DNA from: JAKSCF01 sp028279945
GTDB taxonomy: Bacteria > Bacillota > Clostridia > Peptostreptococcales > JAAYPU01
Assembly (NCBI GenBank): GCA_028279945.1
Contig: JANQMT010000118.1
Coordinates: forward strand, 1-51,454
Reading direction: 5' to 3'
Length of the DNA: 51,454 nucleotides
Shown here: piece after piece, positions 34,609 through 43,124 of the stretch
How the letters are laid out: each line of letters starts with the position of its first letter
How positions within the stretch are numbered: the stretch's first letter is position 1
Notes under the pieces: generated by a model
Database searches by the model: none
Told to the model about the DNA's origin: nothing
Seen by the model: the letters and a program-made list of their open reading frames with translations, nothing else
Translations under genes and position numbers: made by a program

Positions 34609-35124
34609 TTGGATAAAATTTTAAAAACTTTACTGAATGGAAAGACACAAATAGTTGTATTGGATTATAAAACGATTACCATGAGATTTTTACGGTTTGT
34701 TTTCATTATCTATACCATTTTTCTTGCACAACAGCTTCTTTTTGGATCAGCAAGATTTTTAGCCAGAGATGTATTGATTTCCAATAGAGATCTCTACATA
34801 AATTGGGTTCCCTTTAATACCATTTCAATGTATATTAAACACTTTGAATATTTTAAATTTTGGGATTGGATTTCCAATATATTTGGCAATGTGATCATTT
34901 TTATGCCTATAGGTATTTTGCTGCCTATTATCAGCAAATATAAAAGTCTGATTTTTTCTTTAGGCATTGGATTTTTAATGAGCCTTACCATAGAAATTGC
35001 TCAATACTACTTATGCCTTGGCGTTTTTGATGTCGATGATATTATCTTGAATGTTTTTGGTGTGATACTGGGATATATTGTCTATAAAATCACCGGGAGA
35101 ATAATAAAACGCCATAAAATTTAA
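34609..35124 (+). CDS. VanZ family membrane protein
   Basis: I choose the TTG at 34609, about 8 bases after GAGGTGA (171 residues); a GTG at 34597 lies within that site. The protein has four to five membrane helices and the VanZ motifs NWVPFNTI, NIFGNVIIFMPIGILLPII and LTIEIAQYYLCLGVFDVDDIILN. VanZ proteins confer low-level teicoplanin tolerance in some hosts and also act in lipid or envelope functions; no van cluster is near. A terminator follows. Confidence 0.88.
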   Translation: MDKILKTLLNGKTQIVVLDYKTITMRFLRFVFIIYTIFLAQQLLFGSARFLARDVLISNRDLYINWVPFNTISMYIKHFEYFKFWDWISNIFGNVIIFMPIGILLPIISKYKSLIFSLGIGFLMSLTIEIAQYYLCLGVFDVDDIILNVFGVILGYIVYKITGRIIKRHKI

Positions 35125-35142
35125 AACTACATATGAACAACC

Positions 35143-35175
35143 AAAGAACAATTCTTCATGAGTTGTTCTTTTTTT
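35143..35175 (+). terminator. Terminator after the VanZ gene
   Basis: AAAGAACAA and TTGTTCTTT pair around an 11-base loop and run into T7. Confidence 0.87.
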
Positions 35176-35198
35176 CTGTTGTCATTCTATGTAATAAA

Positions 35199-35223
35199 GA
35201 GCGGCAAGCACGGAAAGCCGTTC
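35199..35223 (-). repeat. Diverged REP-like hairpin, copy E
   Basis: On the minus strand GAACGGC and GCCGCTC pair with one mismatch around TTTCCGTGCTT. The loop shares CCGTG with copies A and B. A GTAG is present but ten bases away from the arm, so this is either a decayed copy or a chance hairpin. Confidence 0.35.
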
Positions 35224-35322
35224 CTATAATCCCCTACATTTCGTGATTATTTTATTTCACATTAAATATTGTTATTGTATAATAGGTGTAAATAACCATT
35301 TGCTATTAGGGGGAGAGATTTA

Positions 35323-36270
35323 ATGAAACAGAAGTACATATCAGAAATCAAGACAGGCGACAATATTGAAGATTTTTTTATGATCAAATCATTTTCATTA
35401 AAAACAGCAAGTAACAATAAAAAGTATTGCGACATTTCCCTTTTTGATAAAAGCGGAGAAATCAACGCTAAAATGTGGGAAGTACCGGAAGATTATGAAT
35501 CATTTACACAAAATAAAATTATTAAAATAAGAGGAATGGTTTCCGAATGGAACGGAACCAATCAGATTACCATTGTTAAAATCCGCTTAGCTGTAGATAA
35601 TGATCAGTGTCAAACTAAAGATTTTTTACAAACAGCACCGGAAGCATCTGAAGACATGTATGCTTTTATCTATCAATGTGCCGAAGACATCCAAGACCCG
35701 GAATTAAAAATATTAACCACAGAGATTTTATCCACCCATTCAGATAAATTAAGCTATTATCCTGCCGCTATGAAGAATCACCATGCCGTAGCCTCCGGAT
35801 TGCTCTATCATATTAAGCGTATGCTGCAAATGGCAGAAAAAATGTGCTTAGTTTATACAAATCTCAGAAAAGACTATCTCTATTGCGGCGTTATCCTGCA
35901 CGACATCGCCAAATTATATGAAATGGATGCCAATGAATATGGTATTGTAAAAGATTATACTACCGAAGGGCATCTCTTAGGTCATATCATACAAGGTATA
36001 AAATTAATTGAAAAAACAGGTGAAAAGCTTGAAATAGATCGTGAAAAAATACTGATGATTGAGCATATGATTCTTTCTCATCATAATGAGCCTGAATTTG
36101 GAAGTCCTAAAAGACCAATGTTTCCGGAGGCAGAAATGCTGCATTATCTGGATCAAATTGACGCCAGAATATATGACATGGAATCTGCTCTCAGCCAGAC
36201 AGAGCCAGGACAATTTTCAGATAAAATATGGACCATGCACAATCGTAAACTTTATAAAAGCAACACATAA
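35323..36270 (+). CDS. yhaM: 3'-5' exoribonuclease YhaM family (OB-fold + HD domain)
   Basis: The 315-residue product has an N-terminal OB-fold nucleic-acid binding domain (KYCDISLFDKSGEINAKMW; GMVSEWNGTNQITI). A metal-dependent HD domain follows (MKNHHAVASGLLYHIKRML; GVILHDIAKLYEM; EHMILSHHNEPEFGS). This is the YhaM/CBF1 architecture and length. In Bacillus YhaM trims RNA from the 3' end and also acts on DNA. AGGGGGAGAG precedes the ATG. It lies next to the RecD2 helicase gene. Confidence 0.92.
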   Translation: MKQKYISEIKTGDNIEDFFMIKSFSLKTASNNKKYCDISLFDKSGEINAKMWEVPEDYESFTQNKIIKIRGMVSEWNGTNQITIVKIRLAVDNDQCQTKDFLQTAPEASEDMYAFIYQCAEDIQDPELKILTTEILSTHSDKLSYYPAAMKNHHAVASGLLYHIKRMLQMAEKMCLVYTNLRKDYLYCGVILHDIAKLYEMDANEYGIVKDYTTEGHLLGHIIQGIKLIEKTGEKLEIDREKILMIEHMILSHHNEPEFGSPKRPMFPEAEMLHYLDQIDARIYDMESALSQTEPGQFSDKIWTMHNRKLYKSNT

Positions 36271-36344
36271 TTGGTAATTTTTCAACAGTCTAAGCAGTCT
36301 GGTGATTTCACAATACTACAATTATTTTACAAGCAGGTGTCGAT

Positions 36345-38567
36345 ATGAATATAAAAGGACAACTTTCTGATATCATTTTTTACAATGAGGAAAATGGTTA
36401 TCTTGTGGGCGTATTAGAAATAGAACATGATGAAATATGTATTGTTGGGCATATGCACAGCAGTCAAAAAGGAGGTACTTTTACTTTTACCGGAGAATGG
36501 ACACATCACCCTTCTTATGGTGATCAGTTTGCTTTTACCGAATACAAAGAAGAATTTCCGGAAAGTGAGGGTGCTATAAAAAAATATTTATCTTCGGGCA
36601 TTTTAAAAGGTATTGGTCCTAAAACGGCTGAAAGTATTGTCAACAAATTTGGTAAAGATACATTTGATATTATCAGTCATCATCCTGAAAAACTTTCTTT
36701 GATTAGTGGTATTGGTTCTGCCAAAGCAAAAGTCATTGCAGAATCATTTAATAGTCACAAAGCATTGATGAAAATTACTATGTTCTTGCAGGAATATAAT
36801 GTGAGTCCGGGATATGCCATAAAACTCTATAAGCTATATGGCGATCATACCATTGATGCCATTTTGGAAAACCCCTATTGTCTTGTTCATGATGTTTTTG
36901 GAATAGGCTTTAAAACAGCTGATCAGATTGCAGGTAAAATTGGTTTTTCTAAAGAGTCCCCGGAAAGAATTACAGCCGGTATTCTATTTGTCCTCAACCA
37001 TTTTACCGGTGAGGGGCATACCTTTATGCCTTTAGACCCTTTCTCTGAAAAAACAGCCCAAGTTCTTGATCTCTCAAAAGAGCAAATTCAAGATAAAATG
37101 ACTGAATTGGCGTTGGCAGGTGAGCTCCATTTAGAGAACCTTGAAAATCGGACTGTGGTTTTCCCTATGCCATATTTTTATGCAGAAACCAATGTGTGTA
37201 AAAATCTGATAAGGCTTTTGAATGCCGATCCTAAGCCCATTCATGCAGATACAGACGAACTTATTACAATAACAGAAAATGAGTTAAGCATTCAGCTTGC
37301 CGATAATCAAAAACAAGCCGTTAAAGAAGCTTTATCCAACGGCATCTATATATTGACCGGCGGACCCGGAACCGGAAAGACCACAACCATTAATAGCCTA
37401 ATCCACATTTTCCACAAGTGTGGATTAACAACGGGCCTTGCAGCTCCTACCGGTCGTGCAGCAAAAAGGATTACCGAAACATCAGGCTATGGGGCTAAAA
37501 CCATACACCGTCTTTTGGAATATTCATTCTTTGAAAGTGAATCCTCCATGCGGTTTGGTAAAAATGAAGAAAACACTTTAGAATATGACGTCATCATTAT
37601 TGATGAAGTTTCTATGGTGGACATACTGTTAATGAATAGCTTATTGAAAGCCATTCTGACAGGCACTCGATTAATTCTGGTTGGCGATGCGGACCAGCTT
37701 CCTTCTGTTGGTGCCGGAAATGTACTGAGAGACATCTTAAATAGTGAAATTATACCATGTGTTAAATTGGACAAGATCTTTCGACAGGCTCAGGAAAGTC
37801 TTATTGTGGTCAATGCACATAAAATCAACCATGGCGAATATCCCGATTATAACGAGAAAGATAAAGATTTCTTTTTCCTGAAACAAACCAATGAAGGCCA
37901 AGGTCTGCAAACCATAAGGTCCCTTTCTTCTCAAAGGCTTCCGGACTACTTTGAGAATTGTCATCCTGTAAAGGACATTCAAGTCCTCACCCCTGCCAGA
38001 AAAGGATTGCTTGGAACCTACAGCCTTAACAAAGAATTGCAGCAGCTCCTTAATCCTGCCGCTTCAACTAAACAAGAAAAAGCTTTTAAAGATAAAGTGT
38101 TTAGAGAAGGCGATAAAGTAATGCAAATAAAAAACAACTACGATATTGAATGGAAAAGAGAAACCGATTTTTCAGAAGGACAAGGTATATTTAATGGAGA
38201 TGTTGGTTTTATCGAAAATATAGATAACGAATATGGACAATTGTTGATTCGATTTGATGATGATAAATTGGTTGCTTATGATTTCTCACAAATGGATGAG
38301 CTGGAACTGGCATATGCGGTTACTGTTCATAAAAGTCAGGGAAGTGAATTTCCTATTGTCATCATGCCGATTTTTTGGTTCCCGCCTATCCTTGCTACAC
38401 GTAATTTACTTTATACAGGCATTACACGTGCCAAGCAAGCTGTGGTGCTGGTTGGTTCAGAAAAATATTTACATGGCATGATCGATAATAATCGAATTAT
38501 TGAAAGATTTTCAGGGCTGGATGCTCGTCTTCAAAAACTATTGTCGGAAAAAGTAATTGATTTTTAA
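36345..38567 (+). CDS. recD2: RecD2-type ATP-dependent DNA helicase
   Basis: The 740-residue protein has the RecD2 layout. An N-terminal OB-like and helix-hairpin-helix region (SSGILKGIGPKTAESIVNKF; GIGSAKAKVIAESF) precedes the helicase core, with Walker A LTGGPGTGKTTTIN, motif II VIIIDEVSMVD, the QLPSVGAG loop and the C-terminal VTVHKSQGSEFPIV motif. Unlike RecD of RecBCD it works alone as a 5'-3' helicase in repair and fork maintenance. No recB or recC is present nearby. Confidence 0.93.
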   Translation: MNIKGQLSDIIFYNEENGYLVGVLEIEHDEICIVGHMHSSQKGGTFTFTGEWTHHPSYGDQFAFTEYKEEFPESEGAIKKYLSSGILKGIGPKTAESIVNKFGKDTFDIISHHPEKLSLISGIGSAKAKVIAESFNSHKALMKITMFLQEYNVSPGYAIKLYKLYGDHTIDAILENPYCLVHDVFGIGFKTADQIAGKIGFSKESPERITAGILFVLNHFTGEGHTFMPLDPFSEKTAQVLDLSKEQIQDKMTELALAGELHLENLENRTVVFPMPYFYAETNVCKNLIRLLNADPKPIHADTDELITITENELSIQLADNQKQAVKEALSNGIYILTGGPGTGKTTTINSLIHIFHKCGLTTGLAAPTGRAAKRITETSGYGAKTIHRLLEYSFFESESSMRFGKNEENTLEYDVIIIDEVSMVDILLMNSLLKAILTGTRLILVGDADQLPSVGAGNVLRDILNSEIIPCVKLDKIFRQAQESLIVVNAHKINHGEYPDYNEKDKDFFFLKQTNEGQGLQTIRSLSSQRLPDYFENCHPVKDIQVLTPARKGLLGTYSLNKELQQLLNPAASTKQEKAFKDKVFREGDKVMQIKNNYDIEWKRETDFSEGQGIFNGDVGFIENIDNEYGQLLIRFDDDKLVAYDFSQMDELELAYAVTVHKSQGSEFPIVIMPIFWFPPILATRNLLYTGITRAKQAVVLVGSEKYLHGMIDNNRIIERFSGLDARLQKLLSEKVIDF

Positions 38568-38577
38568 GAGGCCTATT

Positions 38578-39309
38578 ATGAAACGATGGTATGCATACAA
38601 AGACGCTTTTCTTGACTTAATATTTCCCTCAGATATTTACTGTATATGCTGCAATCAACCCATCTATAATCAGCCCTACTCCATATGTAAAGATTGCATG
38701 GCAAAAATAAAGTGGGTCACGCTTCCCACTTGCATTCAATGTGGTAAGCCCTTGTCACTTAATTATTTGACACATAAATGTCATGACTGTATCGATACAA
38801 AACATAGTTTTAAACAAGGGTTTTCCTGCATGGTATACGATGACCGTGCAAAAGAAATGATATATGGATTAAAATTTAACGAAAAAGCCCATTATGCCAA
38901 GTTTTTTGCTCAGCTGATTTTTGAAAAAATCAAGAACGAGAACATGGTTTTTGACTACATTATCCCTGTCCCCTTGCATAAAAAAAGGGAAAAAGAAAGA
39001 GGTTATAATCAAGCAAAGCTTATCGCTAAGCATTTATCGGCATTGACTCAAGTCCCTGCCCTATTTAATGTCCTTATACGGACTCGATATACCCTGCCTC
39101 AAAATCAACTTTCTTTGAGAGAACGAAAAAACAATCTAAAAAATGCATTTCAAGTCACCCGGCCTTCTGTTTTATTGGACAAACAGATTCTTCTTATAGA
39201 CGATGTATATACAACAGGCAGCACTGTGGATACTTGCAGTAAGGAATTGTTAATCAACAAAGCCTCAGAGGTTTATGTGGCTACTTGCGCAATAGGAGAA
39301 GATTTCTAA
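38578..39309 (+). CDS. comF: ComF family phosphoribosyltransferase-like protein
   Basis: The ATG at 38578 follows AAGAGG by 7 bases and gives 243 residues; an earlier in-frame ATG (38557) lies inside recD2. An N-terminal zinc-finger region (CICCNQP, CKDC, CIQCGKP, CHDC) precedes a phosphoribosyltransferase fold with the PRPP loop ILLIDDVYTTGST. ComF/GntX proteins help DNA uptake in competent cells by an unclear mechanism. The start is 11 bp after the recD2 stop, so the genes are likely coupled. Confidence 0.9.
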   Translation: MKRWYAYKDAFLDLIFPSDIYCICCNQPIYNQPYSICKDCMAKIKWVTLPTCIQCGKPLSLNYLTHKCHDCIDTKHSFKQGFSCMVYDDRAKEMIYGLKFNEKAHYAKFFAQLIFEKIKNENMVFDYIIPVPLHKKREKERGYNQAKLIAKHLSALTQVPALFNVLIRTRYTLPQNQLSLRERKNNLKNAFQVTRPSVLLDKQILLIDDVYTTGSTVDTCSKELLINKASEVYVATCAIGEDF

Positions 39310-39322
39310 TATCCTGACACCC

Positions 39323-39351
39323 TTGACAATTGCAAGAATATTTTGTAGTAT
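39323..39351 (+). promoter_or_regulatory. Promoter of the raiA-type RNA
   Basis: TTGACA (39323-39328), 17 bp and TAGTAT (39346-39351) form a near-consensus promoter just after the comF stop and about 7 bases before the predicted start of the RNA. Confidence 0.75.
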
Positions 39352-39357
39352 GAAAAT

Positions 39358-39622
39358 CTATATTACATTATTCAGGTCTGTGGTTGAAAGTTCATGCCAG
39401 TCGCAGGCAAAAGAACCCACGTAAGTTAGACTTAAAAAGAAGTCTAATGATCATGGTGCGGCTTAGGAGTAAGTCCTGCCAGATAATTAAAATCTGAGAG
39501 AGGTAGTAGTGAAGGCAACACCGGAGCAAACCTTCCGGCAGGCGAGTGTGGGGGCAAAGATCAGGTCAGCTGAATAAAGTAATCATTGAGGTAGAGTTTT
39601 TAAACTCCACCTCATTATTTTG
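39358..39622 (+). ncRNA. raiA-motif noncoding RNA
   Basis: Between a strong promoter and a terminator lies a GC-richer, highly foldable 200-base segment with no open frame. TTCAG (39371-39375) and CTGAA (39570-39574) can close the whole domain. Inside are a long imperfect hairpin (GTGG, GTTC, TGCC pairing with GGCA, GAAC, CCAC), a TTAGACTT/AAGTCTAA hairpin, and further GC-rich pairing (CCGG, CCTTCCGG, GAAGG). The position upstream of hpf/raiA, the length and the GGTTGAAAGTTC start fit the raiA motif RNA of Firmicutes and Actinobacteria. Its function is not firmly known. Here its own terminator separates it from hpf by 600 bp, so it acts as an independent RNA. Confidence 0.75.
39588..39622 (+). 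terminator. Terminator of the raiA-type RNA
   Basis: GAGGTAGAGTTT and AAACTCCACCTC pair with one A-C mismatch around a tiny A/T loop and are followed by ATTATTTTGTTT. Confidence 0.75.
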
Positions 39623-39686
39623 TTTAAGCAATCCATATGCCCTATTGCATCTTAAGAGAATAGCTTTTTACAATAAAAGAATATTC

Positions 39687-39770
39687 TGTATTTTTTATCA
39701 ATGGAAATTTTTTTAATTATTGTATTTTTTATCAATGGATTTTTTTTTTAATTATTGTATTTTTATCAAA
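39687..39770 (+). repeat. AT-rich tandem repeat, 34-35 bp unit, about 2.4 copies
   Basis: Units begin with TGTATTTTT at 39687, 39721 and 39756. The first two share TGTATTTTTTATCAATGGA and a T-rich tail ending in TTTAATTAT; the third is truncated after ATCAAA. Composition is over 80% A+T, so the DNA should melt easily. It lies between the raiA-type RNA and the DnaA boxes. Confidence 0.8.
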
Positions 39771-39849
39771 CTACTTTTTTTGACAAATTGACAGCTCCAT
39801 CTTTTCAAAAAAAAGAATTAAAAATAAAAAAGGACAAGATTTTAGTACA

Positions 39850-40079
39850 TTATTCACAATTCTTTTTTTCACCAAAATATTATTACATTTTTCTGAAATA
39901 TTAAATGATTTTAAATTATTGATGAATATTTATACTTTATACACCCTTATATTTTCAATGTTTATTCAAAAAACCCTTTTTATTAATGTATAAATATTCA
40001 TGAATAATTCTCTGATTTTTTTCCACACTAATAAATAATCAAAAACCAATTATTCACAGACTTATTCACATTATCCACA
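39850..40079 (+). promoter_or_regulatory. Cluster of four DnaA boxes in an AT-rich gap
   Basis: TTATTCACA occurs at 39850-39858, 40050-40058 and 40062-40070, and the perfect box TTATCCACA at 40071-40079, all on the same strand. All four match the consensus TTATNCACA. The last three are packed in 30 bp with start-to-start spacings of 12 and 9 bp, close enough for cooperative DnaA binding. They lie 170 bp before hpf. dnaA and dnaN are not in the window. Confidence 0.65.
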
Positions 40080-40134
40080 GGTTTTTCCAACCGCTAAATT
40101 TAGTAACATTATGTCGATTTTACACAGAGAAATT

Positions 40135-40164
40135 TTGAGTAAATTGTCGATTTAAATGTATATT
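40135..40164 (+). promoter_or_regulatory. Candidate hpf promoter
   Basis: TTGAGT (40135-40140), 18 bp and TATATT (40159-40164), 85 bp before the hpf ATG. The match is moderate in a very AT-rich stretch, so chance is possible. Confidence 0.35.
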
Positions 40165-40248
40165 ATTTCATGATTTTTAAATTTGTAAGAGGAATAATCT
40201 AATTTTTAGCGAATAATATTACTATATGCTGAAGGGAGTTGTGTAATC

Positions 40249-40779
40249 ATGAGAATACGTTTAACAGGAAAAAATATTACAATTACCGATTCATTAAGAA
40301 GTGCTATTGAAAATAAGTTCATTAGATTTGATAAGTACTTCAAAAGCGAAACAGAAATTCATGTCGTTTTAGAAGTTATCAAAAACAGGCAAATCATTGA
40401 AGCCATGTTTACGGTTAATGGAACAATGTTTAGGGCTGAAGAATCTTCGAATGACATGTACGTATCTCTCGACGGTGTTGTTGATAAACTGTCTATGCAA
40501 ATCACCAGATTTAAGTCAAAACTAGAGAAAAAACATAAGATTCATGAGACTATTCGGTTCGATCACATTCCAGATTATGAAGAGGTAGAAGAAGATTTTA
40601 AGATTGTGAGAACCAAGCGTTTCGATGTTAAACCGATGAGCCCACATGAGGCTGTACTTCAAATGGAACTTCTGGCACACAATTTCTTTGTGTTCACCAA
40701 CGCCATGACAGATGAAGTAAATGTAGTCTATAAAAGAAAACACGGCCAATACGGTTTAATTGAACCTACATATGAGTAG
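40249..40779 (+). CDS. hpf: Ribosome hibernation promoting factor, long form
   Basis: The 176-residue protein has the S30AE ribosome-binding domain (about 1-100, MRIRLTGKNITITDSLRSAI; FDKYFKSETEIHVVLEV) and the C-terminal dimerisation domain of long HPF (about 115-176, RTKRFDVKPMSPHEAVLQME; HNFFVFTNAMTDEVNVVYKR). Long HPF binds 30S subunits and pairs 70S ribosomes into inactive 100S dimers in stationary phase. AAGGGAG precedes the ATG. A raiA-type RNA lies upstream, as in many relatives. Confidence 0.96.
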   Translation: MRIRLTGKNITITDSLRSAIENKFIRFDKYFKSETEIHVVLEVIKNRQIIEAMFTVNGTMFRAEESSNDMYVSLDGVVDKLSMQITRFKSKLEKKHKIHETIRFDHIPDYEEVEEDFKIVRTKRFDVKPMSPHEAVLQMELLAHNFFVFTNAMTDEVNVVYKRKHGQYGLIEPTYE

Positions 40780-40806
40780 AAAAAAATTTAATAGCTGTTT
40801 AGTAAA

Positions 40807-40835
40807 CCTCAAGAAAACACTCTTGAGGTTTTTTT
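40807..40835 (+). terminator. hpf terminator
   Basis: CCTCAAGA and TCTTGAGG pair around a six-base loop and run into seven T residues. Confidence 0.92.
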
Positions 40836-40842
40836 ATTTTAA

Positions 40843-42060
40843 CTATGCTCCAAATTTTTTAAGCCTGCCAGCATTGGCCAGCAGTATGCCCATTAAATAT
40901 TTGCTCTCTATATAGCCTAACCCGCCTTTTATACATTCTCTCTCAGTTAGCCGTTTTGCATCATCCCCTCCGCTATATCTGCCATGAACCAGTACAGGAA
41001 CAGGATGCCAACTGTGAGCGTGCATCAATGCAGGTGTGGAATGATCTCCTGTTATACACAGAACATCTGGTTTTTCATCCAATAATATCGGCAATGCCTT
41101 GTCGGCTTTTTCAATACACTCCGCCTTAGATATAAAATCACCATCTTCCCCTGCTTTGTCCGTACCTTTAATATGAATAAAAAAGAAATCATACTTATTG
41201 AAGCTGTCGTGATAAATGTTAAATAACCCCTCAATGGATTCCGATGGATCAAGAACCGTAAATCCCAGTAAAGATGCTATCCCTCTATACATGGGGTAGG
41301 CTGCAATGGCTGCCGCTTCAAGCTTATATTTATTTTTTATGGATAGTATCCTAGGCTTTGAAGACAGCCCTCTCATTAAAAAAGCATTGGCGGGGAACTC
41401 ATCTTTTAACAGCTTTATGCCTTCATGTGTGAATTTATTAATGACACCTGCTAAATATTTTGATGCGGGATTCTTCCCTTCTGCTTTATTGATGGGGTGG
41501 CCTTCATGAAGCGGATCCGTATCCGTTATTAACGCTCCTATTTCTTTATCTGTGGGAGAAAAAACGGTAACAAAACGGTGTTCTTTTCCCGGTTTGATTT
41601 TTATTTTGACCCCGTCAATCTCTTTAATGGAACATAATACTTCACACAATGCATCTGCCTTATCATCCTCTATCCGCCCTGCTCTTCTGTCTGTAATAAT
41701 GCCTTCATCATTCATACTGGCAAAATTAGATCTTGCTGCCACTTCATTTGATTTTAATTTCATGGATAATCCCGAAGCCTCTAATATCCCTCTGCCTATT
41801 TGATTTTTGATCGGATCGTATCCAAAAACAGCAAGGTGAGCCGGTCCGCTTCCCGGTGTTATCCCCGGAAAAATGGGACAACATCTTCCCAGAATTGATG
41901 CTTTTGCCAGGCGGTCCAAGTTAGGGGTTTTAGCATACTCTAAAGGGGTTTTATTGCCATAATCCGGATGAGGCAAATCACCTAATCCATCTAAAATCAT
42001 TAAAACAATTTTGGAATTGTTGTTGACTACATGAGACTTTATTATTTGATCATACGTCAA
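40843..42060 (-). CDS. apgM: Cofactor-independent phosphoglycerate mutase, archaeal (ApgM) type
   Basis: The gene starts at TTG (42060) after AGGAGG and encodes 405 residues. The alkaline-phosphatase fold motifs are present: metal and catalytic region IVLMILDGLGDLP, FPGITPGSGPAHLAVFGYDP, DRRAGRIEDD, FFFIHIKGTDKAGEDGD and ITGDHSTPALMHAHSWHPVP. The length and the IKGTDKAGEDGD motif are those of the archaeal-type enzyme, distinct from the roughly 510-residue bacterial iPGM. It interconverts 3- and 2-phosphoglycerate, or is a related phosphatase or mutase. It is the only minus-strand gene between 30 and 50 kb and faces hpf. Confidence 0.9.
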   Translation of the reverse strand: MTYDQIIKSHVVNNNSKIVLMILDGLGDLPHPDYGNKTPLEYAKTPNLDRLAKASILGRCCPIFPGITPGSGPAHLAVFGYDPIKNQIGRGILEASGLSMKLKSNEVAARSNFASMNDEGIITDRRAGRIEDDKADALCEVLCSIKEIDGVKIKIKPGKEHRFVTVFSPTDKEIGALITDTDPLHEGHPINKAEGKNPASKYLAGVINKFTHEGIKLLKDEFPANAFLMRGLSSKPRILSIKNKYKLEAAAIAAYPMYRGIASLLGFTVLDPSESIEGLFNIYHDSFNKYDFFFIHIKGTDKAGEDGDFISKAECIEKADKALPILLDEKPDVLCITGDHSTPALMHAHSWHPVPVLVHGRYSGGDDAKRLTERECIKGGLGYIESKYLMGILLANAGRLKKFGA

Positions 42061-42290
42061 GTTTATAATCCTCCTATCATTTGTTAGTATCCCTCTTTAT
42101 TTTTTCTTTTAAAAAGAGGATTATTACAAATATTGTAGAAATTATTATTATTTATTAAAAATTCTTTCTAAGCACAAACTATACATAAAGAAAAATTAAA
42201 AAATTTGTATTTTCGTATATAAAAAGTTGAAAGTCTATTTATACTTGTATTACAATTAAATTAGCTATAGTTATTGAAGAGGTGTTTCCT

Positions 42291-43124
42291 GTGGATGAAT
42301 TTATAAACTTATTTATTCAAATTAGAATTACGGACATTATTGATATTGCTTTTGTCGCTTTTGTTATTTTCAAAATACTGGAATTTATCCGTGAAACACG
42401 GGCTGAACAACTGGTCAAAGGTTTGCTTTTTATTATCATCATAACCGGCGTCAGTTATTGGCTTCAGCTGCATGCTATTTTTTGGATTTTAAGAAACACC
42501 ATGACTTTAGGAACCATCGCTCTAATCATCGTTTTTCAACCTGAATTACGAAGGGCTTTAGAATATTTAGGCAGAGGTAAATTCCTAACTCGGTCTTTTA
42601 TAGAAATTGATAAAGAAGTTGCAGAAGAAATTACCGAATCTATTATTAGTGCCGTTTCCTATTTAACCAAACATAACATCGGTGCGTTAATCATTATAGA
42701 AAGAGAAACTGCTGTTGGAGATGTTATAGAAACCGGTACTACCCTAAATGCAGAAATTTCTGATCAACTGCTTCTCAATATATTTAACACAAATGCACCT
42801 TTGCATGACGGTGCTGTTATTATACGAGGTAAAAATATTTTAGCTGCGGGCTGTGTCCTTCCTCTTTCACAAAATAAAAACCTAAGTAAAGAACTGGGTA
42901 CACGACATAGGGCAGGCATAGGTATTACAGAACATTCCGATGCGGTAGCTCTCATTGTTTCTGAAGAAACGGGAGCAATTTCTATTTCTATTGACGGCAA
43001 GCTTTCCAGATTCTTGGATATCAAATCTGTAGAACGTATTTTAATGAATGTTTATGTGAATAAAGCGCAACAAAGATACACCATTATGCCTTTGGTTAAA
43101 AAGATATGGAGACAAAAATCATGA
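42291..43124 (+). CDS. cdaA: Diadenylate cyclase CdaA
   Basis: The GTG at 42291 lies 6 bases after AGAGGTG, giving 277 residues; an upstream GTG (42282) is part of that site. Three membrane helices (about 12-80) precede the DAC domain with the catalytic motifs LHDGAVIIRG (DGA) and GTRHRAGIGITE (RHR). It makes c-di-AMP from two ATP at the membrane; this nucleotide controls potassium, osmotic balance and wall integrity. The stop overlaps the cdaR start as ATGA. The 230 bp before it hold a CCTCTTT/AAAGAGG hairpin (42093-42119) without a T run and nothing else I can name. Confidence 0.96.
   Translation: MDEFINLFIQIRITDIIDIAFVAFVIFKILEFIRETRAEQLVKGLLFIIIITGVSYWLQLHAIFWILRNTMTLGTIALIIVFQPELRRALEYLGRGKFLTRSFIEIDKEVAEEITESIISAVSYLTKHNIGALIIIERETAVGDVIETGTTLNAEISDQLLLNIFNTNAPLHDGAVIIRGKNILAAGCVLPLSQNKNLSKELGTRHRAGIGITEHSDAVALIVSEETGAISISIDGKLSRFLDIKSVERILMNVYVNKAQQRYTIMPLVKKIWRQKS

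Noticed and set aside
39687..39770. CRISPR array
   Set aside because: The units are directly adjacent without spacers, almost wholly A/T, and there are no cas genes.
39840..40248. Chromosomal replication origin
   Set aside because: DnaA boxes and AT-rich DNA are present, but dnaA, dnaN and rpmH are absent and strand bias in the window gives no clear divergence point here. Reported only as a DnaA-box cluster.
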